Positions 42,809 to 51,385 are shown, numbered from the stretch's first letter. The stretch: DNA of 64,000 nucleotides from Thioalkalivibrio sp. ALMg11 (GCF_000377905.1 NZ_KB898879.1:1-64000); one strand, 5' to 3'. A program made the numbers and translations. Notes: a model not told the origin generated them from the letters alone.

Positions 42809-43124
42809 TAGGGAAACACTGATTCATGTACACGCTCGCGCTCGAGTCGCTTTTGCGTGCGAACAAGGCGCGGTGACTGCCGTGCAGTCATTCTGCACAA
42901 GGGAACCGCAACGCCGTTCCCACGCCCGTTTTCATCAACAATGGGCGGCCGAGCCCCTGCATTCAATGGCTTGTGGGGTTGGCGCCCCAGGTTCCCCGAT
43001 CCTGCGTTGCGCCCCGAATCCATCAAAAACGGGCGGGTAGAACCACTACCCGCTGCGCACCGCGCCTTGTCTCGGAAAACCTGGGGTGCCAACGCGAGTG
43101 TGTACATGAGTCAGTGTTTCCCTA
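42809..43124. mobile_element. Complete 316-bp MITE-like element between lexA and imuA
   Basis: The left end TAGGGAAACACTGATTCATG (42809) plus five more bases is the reverse complement of 43100-43124 with a single mismatch in 25. The inside has nested hairpins (GGGTAGAACCACTACCC, GTTGGCGCCCCAGG against CCTGGGGTGCCAAC) shared with copies at 1-91, 23617-23902 and 29395-29694. It encodes nothing. The last three bases supply the lexA stop codon on the minus strand. Target-site duplication cannot be judged reliably. Confidence 0.85.
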
Positions 43125-43739
43125 GGCCTGTGGGTCGAGATCGCGCAGCACGCCCACGCCGATCCCCTCGATGGCCAGTTCCTGGCGCTCGAGGTCGATC
43201 TCGATGGGGGCGAAGTCGGGGTTCTCCGGGAGCAGGCGCACCTTCGGGCCGTCCTGGGCGAAGCGCTTCACGGTGACCTCGTCCTCGATGCGGGCGACCA
43301 CGATCTGGCCGGCCCGGGCCTCGGGGGTCTGGCGCACGGCCAGCAGGTCGCCGTCGAGGATGCCGGCGTCGCGCATGCTCTCGCCGTGCACGCGCAGGAG
43401 ATAGTCCGGGCGGGCGCGGAACAGGGCGTCGTCGACCCGGTAGTGGCGCTCGATATGCGCGGTGGCGAGGATCGGCGAGCCGGCGGCGACGCGTCCGATC
43501 AGGGGGAGTTCAGCCGGTGCGCCACGGGCGGCACCGGGCAGGCGGATGCCGCGGGAGGTACCGCCCAGCAGCTCGATCGCGCCTTTCTTCTCCAGGGCCT
43601 TCAGGTGGCACTCGGCCGCGTAGGGCGAGCGGAAGCCGAAGGCCCGTGCGATCTCGCTGCGGGTCGGTGCCGTGCCCTGCGTGGCGATGGTCTCGGCGAT
43701 GTAGTCGAAGATGGCTTGCTGGCGTGCAGTGAGCGACAC
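43122..43739 (-). CDS. lexA: LexA SOS repressor
   Basis: This 205-residue protein has an N-terminal winged HTH ([24 protein letters not shown]). A C-terminal autoprotease domain follows, with cleavage site Ala-Gly in IGRVAAGSP, catalytic Ser in [11 protein letters not shown] and Lys in [10 protein letters not shown] near-perfect SOS box lies 16 bases upstream of its ATG, so it is self-regulated. It heads a lexA-imuA-imuB unit, now separated from imuA by a repeat element. Its TAG stop lies on that element's end. Confidence 0.95.
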   Translation of the reverse strand: MSLTARQQAIFDYIAETIATQGTAPTRSEIARAFGFRSPYAAECHLKALEKKGAIELLGGTSRGIRLPGAARGAPAELPLIGRVAAGSPILATAHIERHYRVDDALFRARPDYLLRVHGESMRDAGILDGDLLAVRQTPEARAGQIVVARIEDEVTVKRFAQDGPKVRLLPENPDFAPIEIDLERQELAIEGIGVGVLRDLDPQA

Positions 43740-43754
43740 GGGGTGCCCTCCGAT

Positions 43755-43774
43755 AACTGTTTATATATACAGTA
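43755..43774 (-). promoter_or_regulatory. LexA-binding SOS box
   Basis: AACTGTTTATATATACAGTA matches the 20-bp LexA consensus TACTGTATATATATACAGTA at all but two positions, including the CTG-N10-CAG core. It sits 16 bases before the lexA ATG, as expected for autoregulation. Confidence 0.92.
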
Positions 43775-43807
43775 TAGGGGTGGCTCGCCGGAGGGCAAGG
43801 GCGATTG

Positions 43808-44043
43808 CACCACAGAGGACACGGAGATCACGGAGAGGGAAGGTGATTCTTGGTTGGAACGACTCCTTGGCTGGCCGCCCCTGCATGGCTGGATTCCCGC
43901 GTTTCGATCCCGTCGTAGGATGCTGTTGAGCGAAGCGAAACGCATCAATCCGGGAACCTGGCCACCCTGGGATGGCTACACGATGCGATTCGCTTCGCTC
44001 ATCACATCCTACCGGCCCTCGACCTTCTTCGTGCCTTCGTGGT
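43808..44043. repeat. Repeat-rich 330-bp gene-free region between lexA and the Lrp-type gene
   Basis: It holds an ACCACAGAGGACACGGAG end at 43808, like the one at 32463, and a reverse-type CTTCTTCGTGCCTTCGTGGT near 44024-44043. Inside is a REP-like pair: GTAGGATG...GAGCGAAGCGAAACGCATC (43915-43946) against GATGCGATTCGCTTCGCTC...CATCCTAC (43982-44012). Together they look like a composite palindromic element. No gene is seen. Confidence 0.55.
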
Positions 44044-44071
44044 CCATCCGTCCTGCCTCTTGAGGTGGTGC

Positions 44072-44563
44072 TCAGGTGGGGGTGTAGTCCAATGGCAGGG
44101 CGGTGCGGTCGACCACACGGCGGAGCACGAAGCTGGAGTGCACGCTGTCCACGCCCTCCAGCCGGGTGATCCGCCGCAGCAGGAATTCCTGGTAGGCATC
44201 CATGTCGGGGACGACCACCTGCAGCATGTAGTCGGCGGACTGGCCGGTGATCAGGTAGCAGTGCTGGACCTCGGGGTAGCTCGCCACGGTCTCCTCGAAA
44301 TGGGCGAAACGTTCCGGGGTGTGGCGGTCCATGCCGATATGGATCAGGGCGGTCAGTTCCAGGCCCAGGCTGCGCCGGTCCAGCAGGGCTACACGGCTCA
44401 GCAGGACGCCCGCCTGCTCCAGCGCGCGCACCCGCCGCAGGCAGGGGGAGGGGCTGAGCCCCACGCGATCCGCCAGGGCCTGATTGGACAGGCTCGCATC
44501 CTCCTGGAGGATCTCGAGGATGCGGCGGTCGTAGCGGTCGAGTCGGTGCGGTTCGGGTTTCAT
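44072..44563 (-). CDS. Lrp/AsnC-family regulator
   Basis: The 163-residue protein has an N-terminal HTH (LDRYDRRILEILQEDASLSN, ADRVGLSPSPCLRRVRALEQ) and an RAM effector domain (HIGMDRHTPERFAHFEETVA, CYLITGQSADYMLQVVV, SSFVLRRV). It is most like Lrp-type amino-acid-responsive regulators. It is divergent from leuA. The intergenic region holds TTGCGCAA-type inverted repeats, likely its operators, so control of leuA or itself by leucine is a reasonable inference. Confidence 0.9.
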   Translation of the reverse strand: MKPEPHRLDRYDRRILEILQEDASLSNQALADRVGLSPSPCLRRVRALEQAGVLLSRVALLDRRSLGLELTALIHIGMDRHTPERFAHFEETVASYPEVQHCYLITGQSADYMLQVVVPDMDAYQEFLLRRITRLEGVDSVHSSFVLRRVVDRTALPLDYTPT

Positions 44564-44591
44564 GGGGTAAATATTGCGCGATAACGGCTTT

Positions 44592-44614
44592 GTTGCGCAA
44601 GGATAGTGCGCAAC
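44592..44614. promoter_or_regulatory. Inverted repeat in the lrp-like / leuA intergenic region
   Basis: GTTGCGCA (44592-44599) and TGCGCAAC (44607-44614) are perfect reverse complements with a seven-base spacer. Further TTGCG and GCGCAA half-sites occur in the surrounding 100 bp (ATTGCGCGATAA at 44573, ACTATTGCG at 44612). Multiple spaced half-sites are typical for Lrp-type octamers. Confidence 0.55.
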
Positions 44615-44742
44615 TATTGCGTTCGTAGGGAAAAACGCAAGGTTATGCCGGGTGCAATGCGTTAGGATAATGCACAGAGAGAAATCCGGTATGCCGCACA
44701 CGGCCAACAGGCCGCGCCGCACCCGAACAGGAGACGAACACG

Positions 44743-46428
44743 ATGGCCTTCGATCACACCAAGTACGCCCCGTTCCCGCCGATCGACAAGTCCGATCGCC
44801 GCTGGCCGGCGCAGCAGACCACTGTCGCCCCGCGTTTCTGCGCGGTGGATCTGCGTGATGGCAACCAGGCGCTGGTGCACCCGATGAGCGTGGAACAGAA
44901 GATGCGCTTCTTCGATGTGCTGGTGGGGATCGGTCTGACCGAGATCGAGATCGGCTTCCCGGCCGCCTCGCAGATCGACTACGACTTTACCCGCCGCCTG
45001 ATCGAGGAGGACCGTATCCCCGAGGGCGTGTACATCCAGGTGCTGACGCAGGCGCGCGAGGACCTGATCGCCAAGACCTTCGAGGCGCTGAAAGGGGCCC
45101 CGCGCGCGGTGGTGCACGTGTACAACTCCACCAATCCGGCGCAGCGCGAGCAGGTTTTCCGCATGGACCGCGACGGCGTGCGCGGCATCGCCGAAAACGG
45201 CGCACGCTGGGTGCGCGATCATGCGGCGAAGTACCCGCAGACCGACTGGATCTTCCAGTACTCGCCGGAGAGCTTCTCTACCACCGAGCTGGATTTCGCG
45301 GTCGAGGTGGTCGATGCGGTGAACGCCATCTGGCGCCCGGATCAGGGCCAGAAGGTGGTGATCAACCTGCCGGCCACGGTCGAGTCCGCCACGCCGAACG
45401 TCTTCGCCGACCAGGTCGAATGGTTCTGCGATCAGGTGCAGTACCGCGAGCACTTCTGCATCTCGCTGCATACGCACAACGACCGGGGCACCGGCGTGGC
45501 CGCGGCCGAACTGGGCCTGCTGGCCGGGGCCGACCGTCTGGAGGGCACGCTGTTCGGCAATGGCGAACGCACCGGCAACATGGATCTGGTCACCGTCGGC
45601 ATGAACCTGTACTCGCAGGGCATTGACCCGACCATCGATCTGTCCGATATGGAGCGGCTGATGGACGTGTACAAGGAGTGCACCGACATGCCCATCAACC
45701 CGCGCCACCCGTGGGCGGGCGAGTTGGTCTACACCGCCTTCTCCGGCAGCCACCAGGACGCGATCCGCAAGGGCCTGGCGCATTACAAGGAGAAGGGAGA
45801 CCACTGGAACGTGCCGTACCTGCCGATCGATCCGAGCGATCTGGGCCGGCGTTACGAGGAGGTTGTGCGCATCAACAGCCAGTCCGGCAAGGGCGGCGTG
45901 TCGCACGTGCTGGAGCGCGACTACGGCATGGAGTTGCCGCGCTGGCTGGCGATCGAGTTCGCCCGCATCGTGCAGAAGGATGCCGAGACCTCGCAGATCG
46001 AGGTCTCCTCGAAGCGCATCCACGAGCTGTTCGAGCAGCACTACCTGACGCCGGTTACCGGCTGGGATCTGGTGCGCTACGAGATCGAGAAGGACGGCCC
46101 GGTGGTGCGGCTGGATGCGACCATGGGCCCGCCCGGGCGTGAATCCCGCCTGCGGGGCGAGGGCCACGGCGCGGTCGCGGCGCTGACCTCCGCCATGCAG
46201 GCCGAGCGCGGCGTACAGGTGAAGGTCACCCACTTCGACGAGCACGCGATGGAGTCCGGCACCGAGGCCCGCGCCATGGCCGCCGTGGATGTGCAGGTTG
46301 ATGGCGAACGCTCCGTGGGTGTCGCCCTGGGCGAGGACACCACGGCCGCCACGCTGCAGGCTGTGCTGAACGCCACCGGCCGTCGCCTGGGCGAGCGCGC
46401 CGTGGAGCCAGCCGCCGTCAACGCCTGA
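44743..46428 (+). CDS. leuA: 2-Isopropylmalate synthase
   Basis: This 561-residue enzyme condenses 2-ketoisovalerate with acetyl-CoA, the first step of leucine biosynthesis. The active-site start is RFCAVDLRDGNQALVHPMS, and the metal site is FCISLHTHNDRGTGVAAAELG, then GTLFGNGERTGNMDLVTVG. A C-terminal regulatory domain (about 430-555, MGPPGRESRLRGEGHGAVAAL) should bind leucine for feedback inhibition. The length is that of the long type II LeuA. GGAG lies before the ATG. The divergent neighbour is an Lrp-type regulator. Confidence 0.93.
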   Translation: MAFDHTKYAPFPPIDKSDRRWPAQQTTVAPRFCAVDLRDGNQALVHPMSVEQKMRFFDVLVGIGLTEIEIGFPAASQIDYDFTRRLIEEDRIPEGVYIQVLTQAREDLIAKTFEALKGAPRAVVHVYNSTNPAQREQVFRMDRDGVRGIAENGARWVRDHAAKYPQTDWIFQYSPESFSTTELDFAVEVVDAVNAIWRPDQGQKVVINLPATVESATPNVFADQVEWFCDQVQYREHFCISLHTHNDRGTGVAAAELGLLAGADRLEGTLFGNGERTGNMDLVTVGMNLYSQGIDPTIDLSDMERLMDVYKECTDMPINPRHPWAGELVYTAFSGSHQDAIRKGLAHYKEKGDHWNVPYLPIDPSDLGRRYEEVVRINSQSGKGGVSHVLERDYGMELPRWLAIEFARIVQKDAETSQIEVSSKRIHELFEQHYLTPVTGWDLVRYEIEKDGPVVRLDATMGPPGRESRLRGEGHGAVAALTSAMQAERGVQVKVTHFDEHAMESGTEARAMAAVDVQVDGERSVGVALGEDTTAATLQAVLNATGRRLGERAVEPAAVNA

Positions 46429-46469
46429 GCCCAGCCAAGTCCCCGAACCCATGTTGGGCCCGGGGTCTC

Positions 46470-46557
46470 GTAGGGTGCGTTGAGCAAAGCGAAACGCACC
46501 GTTGTATCGGGGCGCGTGTGCGCGTGATGCGATTCGCTTCGCTCATCGGCATCCTAC
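46470..46557. repeat. REP-like composite palindrome
   Basis: GTAGGGTGCGTTGAGCAAAG and the following CGAAACGCACC (46470-46500) pair imperfectly with GATGCGATTCGCTTCGCTCA and CATCCTAC (46526-46557). It is the same type as 43915-44012. It lies between leuA and vapC, at the convergent 3' ends. Confidence 0.7.
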
Positions 46558-46580
46558 GGCGGGGTTTGATGCCGGAGGCG

Positions 46581-47024
46581 TCAGAATCGACGAACGGACA
46601 GCCCCATCGATGAAGCCGCGTCCGCGAGGACGTTGTTTGCGGTGGCGATTACTGGAATCTCATGGTGACGCGCGGTGGCGATGTGCAGTGCGTCCAGCGT
46701 CCGCAATGGGTGTTCGGGATAGCGGGTGATCAGGTTGGTCGCTTCGTCGAACAGTGAGTCGTCGAAGGGATAGAGTTGTAACGAGGTGCTGGAAATGTCG
46801 TCCTGGAAGGTGGCGAAGATAATCGTTTCCAGCTCCTGCGATAGCTCCCCCATGCGTCGGCGTCGTGCGAGCAGGGACCGCAGTTCGGTCGCTACCAGGC
46901 GGCTGATGATCGCGACGTCGACGCCCTGCAGATAGTCGACGAAGGCCTCGGATCCCGGTTCGTTCAAGTACCACTTGGCCAGGGCACTGGTGTCGAGGTA
47001 GCTCCGTTCATCCGCGCTCGTCAC
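46581..47024 (-). CDS. vapC: PIN-domain toxin (VapC-type)
   Basis: The 147-residue PIN-domain protein has the first acidic residue in SYLDTSALAKWYLNEPGSEA, a middle Glu in VATELRSLL and a final Asp in LRTLDALHIATARHH and VIATANNVL. These make up the metal site of an RNA-cleaving nuclease. It overlaps the antitoxin gene by 17 bases, the usual toxin-antitoxin order. Its target RNA cannot be read from sequence. Confidence 0.88.
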   Translation of the reverse strand: MTSADERSYLDTSALAKWYLNEPGSEAFVDYLQGVDVAIISRLVATELRSLLARRRRMGELSQELETIIFATFQDDISSTSLQLYPFDDSLFDEATNLITRYPEHPLRTLDALHIATARHHEIPVIATANNVLADAASSMGLSVRRF

Positions 47025-47235
47025 GCTCTTCCCTCAGGAGGGTTTCCGAAGGAACCAGTGGTCCGGTTCGCTGGCGAAGTTCGTGGTGGTCGGGGCGCTG
47101 GCGCCCGCGACGAACGGGCAGGACCCGTGCAATGGGCTTTCCGTGACGGGTGATGGTGATTTCCCCGGACGCCTGGACGATTTCGTCCAGATGCCCAATG
47201 GAGGCTCGCATCTCGCGGACGTTAAGCTCTTTCAT
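47008..47235 (-). CDS. Phd/YefM-type antitoxin
   Basis: This 75-residue protein begins MKELNVREMRASIGHLDEIV, with the typical ITITRHGKPIARVLPV of Phd-type antitoxins, followed by an Arg-rich disordered C-terminus that would bind the toxin. It precedes and overlaps vapC. An inverted repeat 17 bases upstream is a probable autoregulatory operator. Confidence 0.87.
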   Translation of the reverse strand: MKELNVREMRASIGHLDEIVQASGEITITRHGKPIARVLPVRRGRQRPDHHELRQRTGPLVPSETLLREERDERG

Positions 47236-47251
47236 GGTGTCACCCTCAAAT

Positions 47252-47278
47252 GTGCTTCACATATCGATATTGAAGCAC
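47252..47278 (-). promoter_or_regulatory. Inverted repeat upstream of the antitoxin gene
   Basis: GTGCTTCA (47252-47259) and TGAAGCAC (47271-47278) are perfect reverse complements. They flank an AT-rich core containing ATATCGATAT. The location just before the antitoxin ATG suits binding by the antitoxin complex. Confidence 0.6.
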
Positions 47279-47326
47279 GCCGCCGTGTGTTCGGCAATGA
47301 CAAGGCCGAGTTGGGCGCAAAGGCGT

Positions 47327-48169
47327 CTACCGGACGCGTTTCTCCAGCATCGTCTGCATGCGGGTCAGGCGTTCCTGGAGCTTGAGCGTTTCCTGCTGTA
47401 TTCCGTGGATCTCCGCATGCAGGGCCTGGTTCTCCTCGTGCACGCTGTCGTGGATCATCTGCTGCTCGATCTCGATGGCGCGGTCATGCATGCGCTGCAT
47501 GGCATCCACGATGATCGCGATGAACAGGTTCAGTACGGTGAACGTGGCGATCAGGATGAAGGGTACGAAGAACATCCAGGCCCAGGGGTATACCTCCATC
47601 ACCGGGCGCGCGATGTCCTCGGACCAGCCCTCTAGCGTCATCACCTGGAACAGGCTGTACATGGTGGAGCCGAGGGTGCCGAACTTCTGCGGGAAGGACT
47701 CGCCGAACAGGCCGGTAGCGATGATCGCGAACACGTAGAAGATCAGCACCAGCAATCCCATGATGGAGATGATGCCGGGGATCGCCCGCAGCAGCGCCTC
47801 CACGATGAATCGCAGCTTCGGCACCATGGAGACCAGGCGCAGCAGACGCAGCACACGCAGCACCGAGAACGGCCCGGCGGCCGGGATCAGCGCGATCCCC
47901 ACCACGAAGAAGTCGAACACATGCCACGGGTTGCGCCAGAAACGCAGGCGATAGACGAACAGCTTGGCCAGCACCTCGGCGGTGAAGATCGACAGGATGA
48001 TGGCGTCCGCGCTCAGGATCACCGGACCCATCCAGCCCATTACGGTGTCCGAGGTCTCGAGCCCCAGCGTCAGGGCATTCAGCAGGATCAGGCCAATGAT
48101 GAAGCGCTGGGTCAGCCGGGCCTCGATAAAGTGTTCCAGGCGCGCGCGCAGCGTGGGGGTTTCGCTCAT
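47327..48169 (-). CDS. Voltage-gated cation channel of BacNav type with TLEGWSED filter
   Basis: This 280-residue protein has six membrane segments and one pore, as in NaChBac. The voltage sensor S4 is FSVLRVLRLLRLVSMVPKLR with regularly spaced Arg. The pore filter is TLEGWSED (178-185), where most sodium channels of this class have TLESW. Gly at this position is a feature of the native calcium channel CavMr, as I recall. The C-terminal tail (about 235-280) is a coiled coil that should assemble a tetramer. The ATG of MSETPTLRARLEHF was chosen since the family starts here. Confidence 0.87.
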   Translation of the reverse strand: MSETPTLRARLEHFIEARLTQRFIIGLILLNALTLGLETSDTVMGWMGPVILSADAIILSIFTAEVLAKLFVYRLRFWRNPWHVFDFFVVGIALIPAAGPFSVLRVLRLLRLVSMVPKLRFIVEALLRAIPGIISIMGLLVLIFYVFAIIATGLFGESFPQKFGTLGSTMYSLFQVMTLEGWSEDIARPVMEVYPWAWMFFVPFILIATFTVLNLFIAIIVDAMQRMHDRAIEIEQQMIHDSVHEENQALHAEIHGIQQETLKLQERLTRMQTMLEKRVR

Positions 48170-48320
48170 GGTGTCGAAGGTCGTCGCAGTGCTTGGGGAC
48201 GCGCAAGAGTAGGGTAAAGCATGGATTCCGGCAATCGCGGGTGCACAAGCACGCGCCACTTCGGAGTGCCGGGTAGAAGGCACGAATGGACAGCCCCCGG
48301 GGAACGGAAGGAGAGTGCGG

Positions 48321-48923
48321 ATGTGGGATGAACGTTACGCCGAGGACGACTACGTCTACGGCACCGAACCGAATGATTTTCTGCGTGCGGCGGTGGCCAA
48401 CGTGCCGCGCGGCCGGGCCCTGTGCCTGGCCGAGGGGGAGGGCCGCAACGCGGTGTTCCTGGCGCAGCAGGGGTTCGACGTGCTGGCGGTGGACAGCTCC
48501 GCGGTCGGGCTGCAGAAGGCCCAGCGCCTGGCCGGGGACCGAGGTGTGCAGATCGAGACCCTGGTGGTGGATCTCGCCGACTACGCGATCGAGCCGGACT
48601 CCTGGGACCTGATCGTGTCGATCTTCTGCCATTTGCCGCCCGGGATTCGGCGCCGTCTGCATGCCGGGGTGGTCGCGGGCCTGCGCCCGGGTGGGATGTT
48701 CATCCTCGAGGCCTACACCCCGAAGCAACTGGAATGGGGCACGGGAGGGCCGCCCGCCGCGGAGTTGATGATGACGCGGGACGCGCTGATCGAAGAGCTG
48801 GACGGGCTGGAATTCGAAGAAGCAGTGGAGCGCGAACGCGACGTGATCGAGGGGCGTCTCCACACCGGGCGCGGAGCGGTGGTGCAGGTTCTGGCGAACA
48901 AGCCGCCGCAGGACTGGGGCTAG
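48321..48923 (+). CDS. Class I SAM-dependent methyltransferase (TehB-like)
   Basis: The 200-residue protein starts MWDERYAEDDYVYGTEPNDFL and has the SAM motif LCLAEGEGRNAVFLAQQGFDVLAVD. FCHLPPGIRRRLHAGV and GMFILEAYTPKQL follow. It is most like the TehB/thiopurine-type small-molecule methyltransferases. The ATG at 48321 is chosen since AGGAG lies eight bases upstream; the GTG at 48315 is too close to it. The substrate is unknown. Confidence 0.85.
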   Translation: MWDERYAEDDYVYGTEPNDFLRAAVANVPRGRALCLAEGEGRNAVFLAQQGFDVLAVDSSAVGLQKAQRLAGDRGVQIETLVVDLADYAIEPDSWDLIVSIFCHLPPGIRRRLHAGVVAGLRPGGMFILEAYTPKQLEWGTGGPPAAELMMTRDALIEELDGLEFEEAVERERDVIEGRLHTGRGAVVQVLANKPPQDWG

Positions 48924-48954
48924 GGGCGCGTGTTCCTGGGTTGCCGCACCCGGT

Positions 48955-49557
48955 TCAGAGCGGTGCGGGCGGGACGGCGACACCGGCCTCGCGCAGCCAG
49001 TTTCCCAGGGTGATCAGCGGTAGACCCACCAGCGCCGTCGGGTCGTCGCCGCTCATGCGCGCGAACAGGCTGATGCCCAGCCCCTCGGACTTGAAGCTGC
49101 CGGCACAGTCCAGCGGCTGGTCCAGGGCAACGTAGCGCCGGATCTCCTCGGGGCTCAGCTCGCGGAAGGTCACGGTGAACGGAACCTGGCCCGTCCGCAC
49201 CTTCCCGGTGGCAGTGTCCAGCAGGCACAGGCCGGTGTGGAAGGTCACCGTTTCCCCGGACAGTGCCGCGAGTTGCACCTCGGCGTGGACGCTGTCGCCG
49301 GGCTTGCCGAGGACATGCCCGGCGTGGCTGGCGTTCTGGTCGGAGCCGATGACGAGATGGTCGGGATATACATCGGCGACCGCCCGGGCCTTGGCCTCGG
49401 CCAGGCGCGCCACCATCGCCTCGGGCAATTCATGCGCCAGAGGGGTCTCGTCCACCGCCGGGCGCGCGGTCTCGAATGGCAGATGCAGCCGCTCCAGCAG
49501 TTCGGCGCGATAGCGCGAGGTGGAGGCGAGCACCAGTTTGCGTGTTGTATCAGCCAT
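48955..49557 (-). CDS. Maf-family nucleotide pyrophosphatase (YceF-like)
   Basis: This 200-residue protein has LVLASTSRYRAELLERL, the phosphate/metal motif VDETPLAHE, IGSDQNASHAGHVLGKPGD and GSFKSEGLGISLFARMSGDD. These place it with YceF, which hydrolyses m7GTP and related modified nucleotides. Its ATG overlaps the 3' end of the carboxylase subunit gene by eight bases, so it may be co-translated, although the functions seem unrelated. Confidence 0.9.
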   Translation of the reverse strand: MADTTRKLVLASTSRYRAELLERLHLPFETARPAVDETPLAHELPEAMVARLAEAKARAVADVYPDHLVIGSDQNASHAGHVLGKPGDSVHAEVQLAALSGETVTFHTGLCLLDTATGKVRTGQVPFTVTFRELSPEEIRRYVALDQPLDCAGSFKSEGLGISLFARMSGDDPTALVGLPLITLGNWLREAGVAVPPAPL

Positions 49558-51385
49558 CGTCGCCGTCGATCTCGATCAGGGCATCGTCCGGGTTGGCGGC
49601 GGCCCCCTTGGTAACGTTCACCGCGGTGACCGAGCCGGATACGGGTGCGGCGATCTCGGATTCCATCTTCATCGCCTCTAGCACCAGCACCGGCTGCCCG
49701 GCTTCCACGTTGTCGCCCTCGGCCACCAGCACGTCGATGATGGTGCCGGGCATGGAGGTGGTGACGTCGCCCGGCCGGGTCGCGCGGCGCGACTTCTTGC
49801 CTCCGCTGCCCCCGCGGCTGCGTTCGACGCCGCCGTTGCTGGCGGTCTCGATGCTGTCCAGGGTCTCGATCTGGACCTCTTCCGGCATCCCGTCGACCGT
49901 CACGTACATCGGGCGCGTGTCCTCCCGGTGGTGGCCGGACCCGTTCACCTGGATGTGATAGGTCTCGCCGTGGAAGGTGACGTTGAACTCCACCGGGGCC
50001 GGGCAGCCGGCCTGGGTGTTCTCCGGCAGGTTGAGCGGTTCCGGGTTGAGCGTGCCGTCGCGGCGCTGCTCCAGAAATTGCCGTCCTACTTCGGGGAACA
50101 GGGCGAAGGTCAGGACATCCTCCGGTCCCCGGGCGAGATCCCCGATCTCGCGGGTCAGGGCGCCCATCTCCGGCTGCAGCAGGTCGGCCGGGCGGCAGTC
50201 GATGACGTCGGCATTGCCGATGGCCTGTTGCCGCACGACGCTGTTGATCGGGCCGGGCGCGCGGCCGTAGTGCCCGGTCAGGTACTGCTTCACCTCGTTG
50301 GTGATGGTCTTGTAGCGCTCCCCGGCGAGCACGTTCATCACCGCCTGGGTGCCGACGATCTGCGAGGTGGGGGTTACCAGCGGTGGGTAGCCGAGGTCCT
50401 CGCGTACCCGCGGGATCTCTTCCAGCACCGCGTCGAAGCGATCCAGCGCGTTCTGGTCGCGCAGCTGATTGGCCAGGTTGGAGATCATCCCGCCGGGCAC
50501 CTGGTTGATCTGCACGCGCGTGTCGACGCCGGTGTATTCGCTCTCGAAGCGCTGGTACTTCTTGCGCACCTCGTGGAAGTACAGCCCGATCTTCTGCAGC
50601 GCGACCAGGTCCAGGCCGGTGTCGTGCTCGGTACCGGCCAGGGCGGCGACCATGCTCTCCGTCGGCGGGTGGCTGGTGCCCCCGGCGAAGGCCGAGATCG
50701 CGGTCTCGATATGCCGGCAGCCGGCCTCTATGGCTTGCCAGTGGCACAGCTCGGACAACCCCGATGTGGCGTGCGCGTGCAGGTGGATCGGCACGTCCAG
50801 GGCGTCGACCAGCTCGGTCACCAATTCATGGGTGGCGCTGGGGGTGAGCAGCCCGGCCATGTCCTTGATCGCGATGCTCTGCGCGCCCATGGCGACCAGC
50901 TCGCGGCCAAGAGCAACGAATTCGGCGGCCGAGTGCACCGGCCCGGTGGTGTAGCACAGCGTGCCCTGGGCATGGCCGTCGGCCTCGCGCGTTGCCTCGA
51001 TTGCGGTGCGCAGGTTTCGCGCGTCGTTCATCGCGTCGAAGATACGGATGATGTCGATCCCGCCCGCGACCGAGCGCTCGACAAAGGCGCGCACCACGTC
51101 GTCTCCGTAGTGGCGATAGCCGAGCAGGTTCTGCCCGCGCAGCAGCATCTGCAGCGGGGTGTTCGGCAGCGCGGCCTTCAACTGATGCAGGCGCTCCCAG
51201 GGATCCTCCTTGAGAAACCGCACGCAGGCGTCGAAGGTTGCGCCGCCCCAGGCCTCCAGCGAGTGGAAGCCGATGGCATCCATCTGCTCGCAGATCGGCA
51301 GCATGTCCTCGGTGCGCATGCGCGTGGCGATCAGGCTCTGGTGGCCGTCGCGCAGGGTGACATCGGTGATGTGAACTCGATCCAT
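49550..51385 (-). CDS. Pyruvate carboxylase subunit B / oxaloacetate decarboxylase alpha subunit
   Basis: This 611-residue protein contains a carboxyltransferase domain (VHITDVTLRDGHQSLIATRM, IAIKDMAGLLTPS, HLHAHATSGLSEL). A conserved PYC-type linker region follows. The C-terminal biotinyl domain has the biotin lysine in VLEAMKMESEI. Paired with the biotin carboxylase gene just upstream it forms the two-subunit pyruvate carboxylase, making oxaloacetate. A Na+-pump decarboxylase is less likely because the beta and gamma subunits are missing. The start is the ATG of MDRVHITDV. Confidence 0.9.
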   Translation of the reverse strand: MDRVHITDVTLRDGHQSLIATRMRTEDMLPICEQMDAIGFHSLEAWGGATFDACVRFLKEDPWERLHQLKAALPNTPLQMLLRGQNLLGYRHYGDDVVRAFVERSVAGGIDIIRIFDAMNDARNLRTAIEATREADGHAQGTLCYTTGPVHSAAEFVALGRELVAMGAQSIAIKDMAGLLTPSATHELVTELVDALDVPIHLHAHATSGLSELCHWQAIEAGCRHIETAISAFAGGTSHPPTESMVAALAGTEHDTGLDLVALQKIGLYFHEVRKKYQRFESEYTGVDTRVQINQVPGGMISNLANQLRDQNALDRFDAVLEEIPRVREDLGYPPLVTPTSQIVGTQAVMNVLAGERYKTITNEVKQYLTGHYGRAPGPINSVVRQQAIGNADVIDCRPADLLQPEMGALTREIGDLARGPEDVLTFALFPEVGRQFLEQRRDGTLNPEPLNLPENTQAGCPAPVEFNVTFHGETYHIQVNGSGHHREDTRPMYVTVDGMPEEVQIETLDSIETASNGGVERSRGGSGGKKSRRATRPGDVTTSMPGTIIDVLVAEGDNVEAGQPVLVLEAMKMESEIAAPVSGSVTAVNVTKGAAANPDDALIEIDGDDG

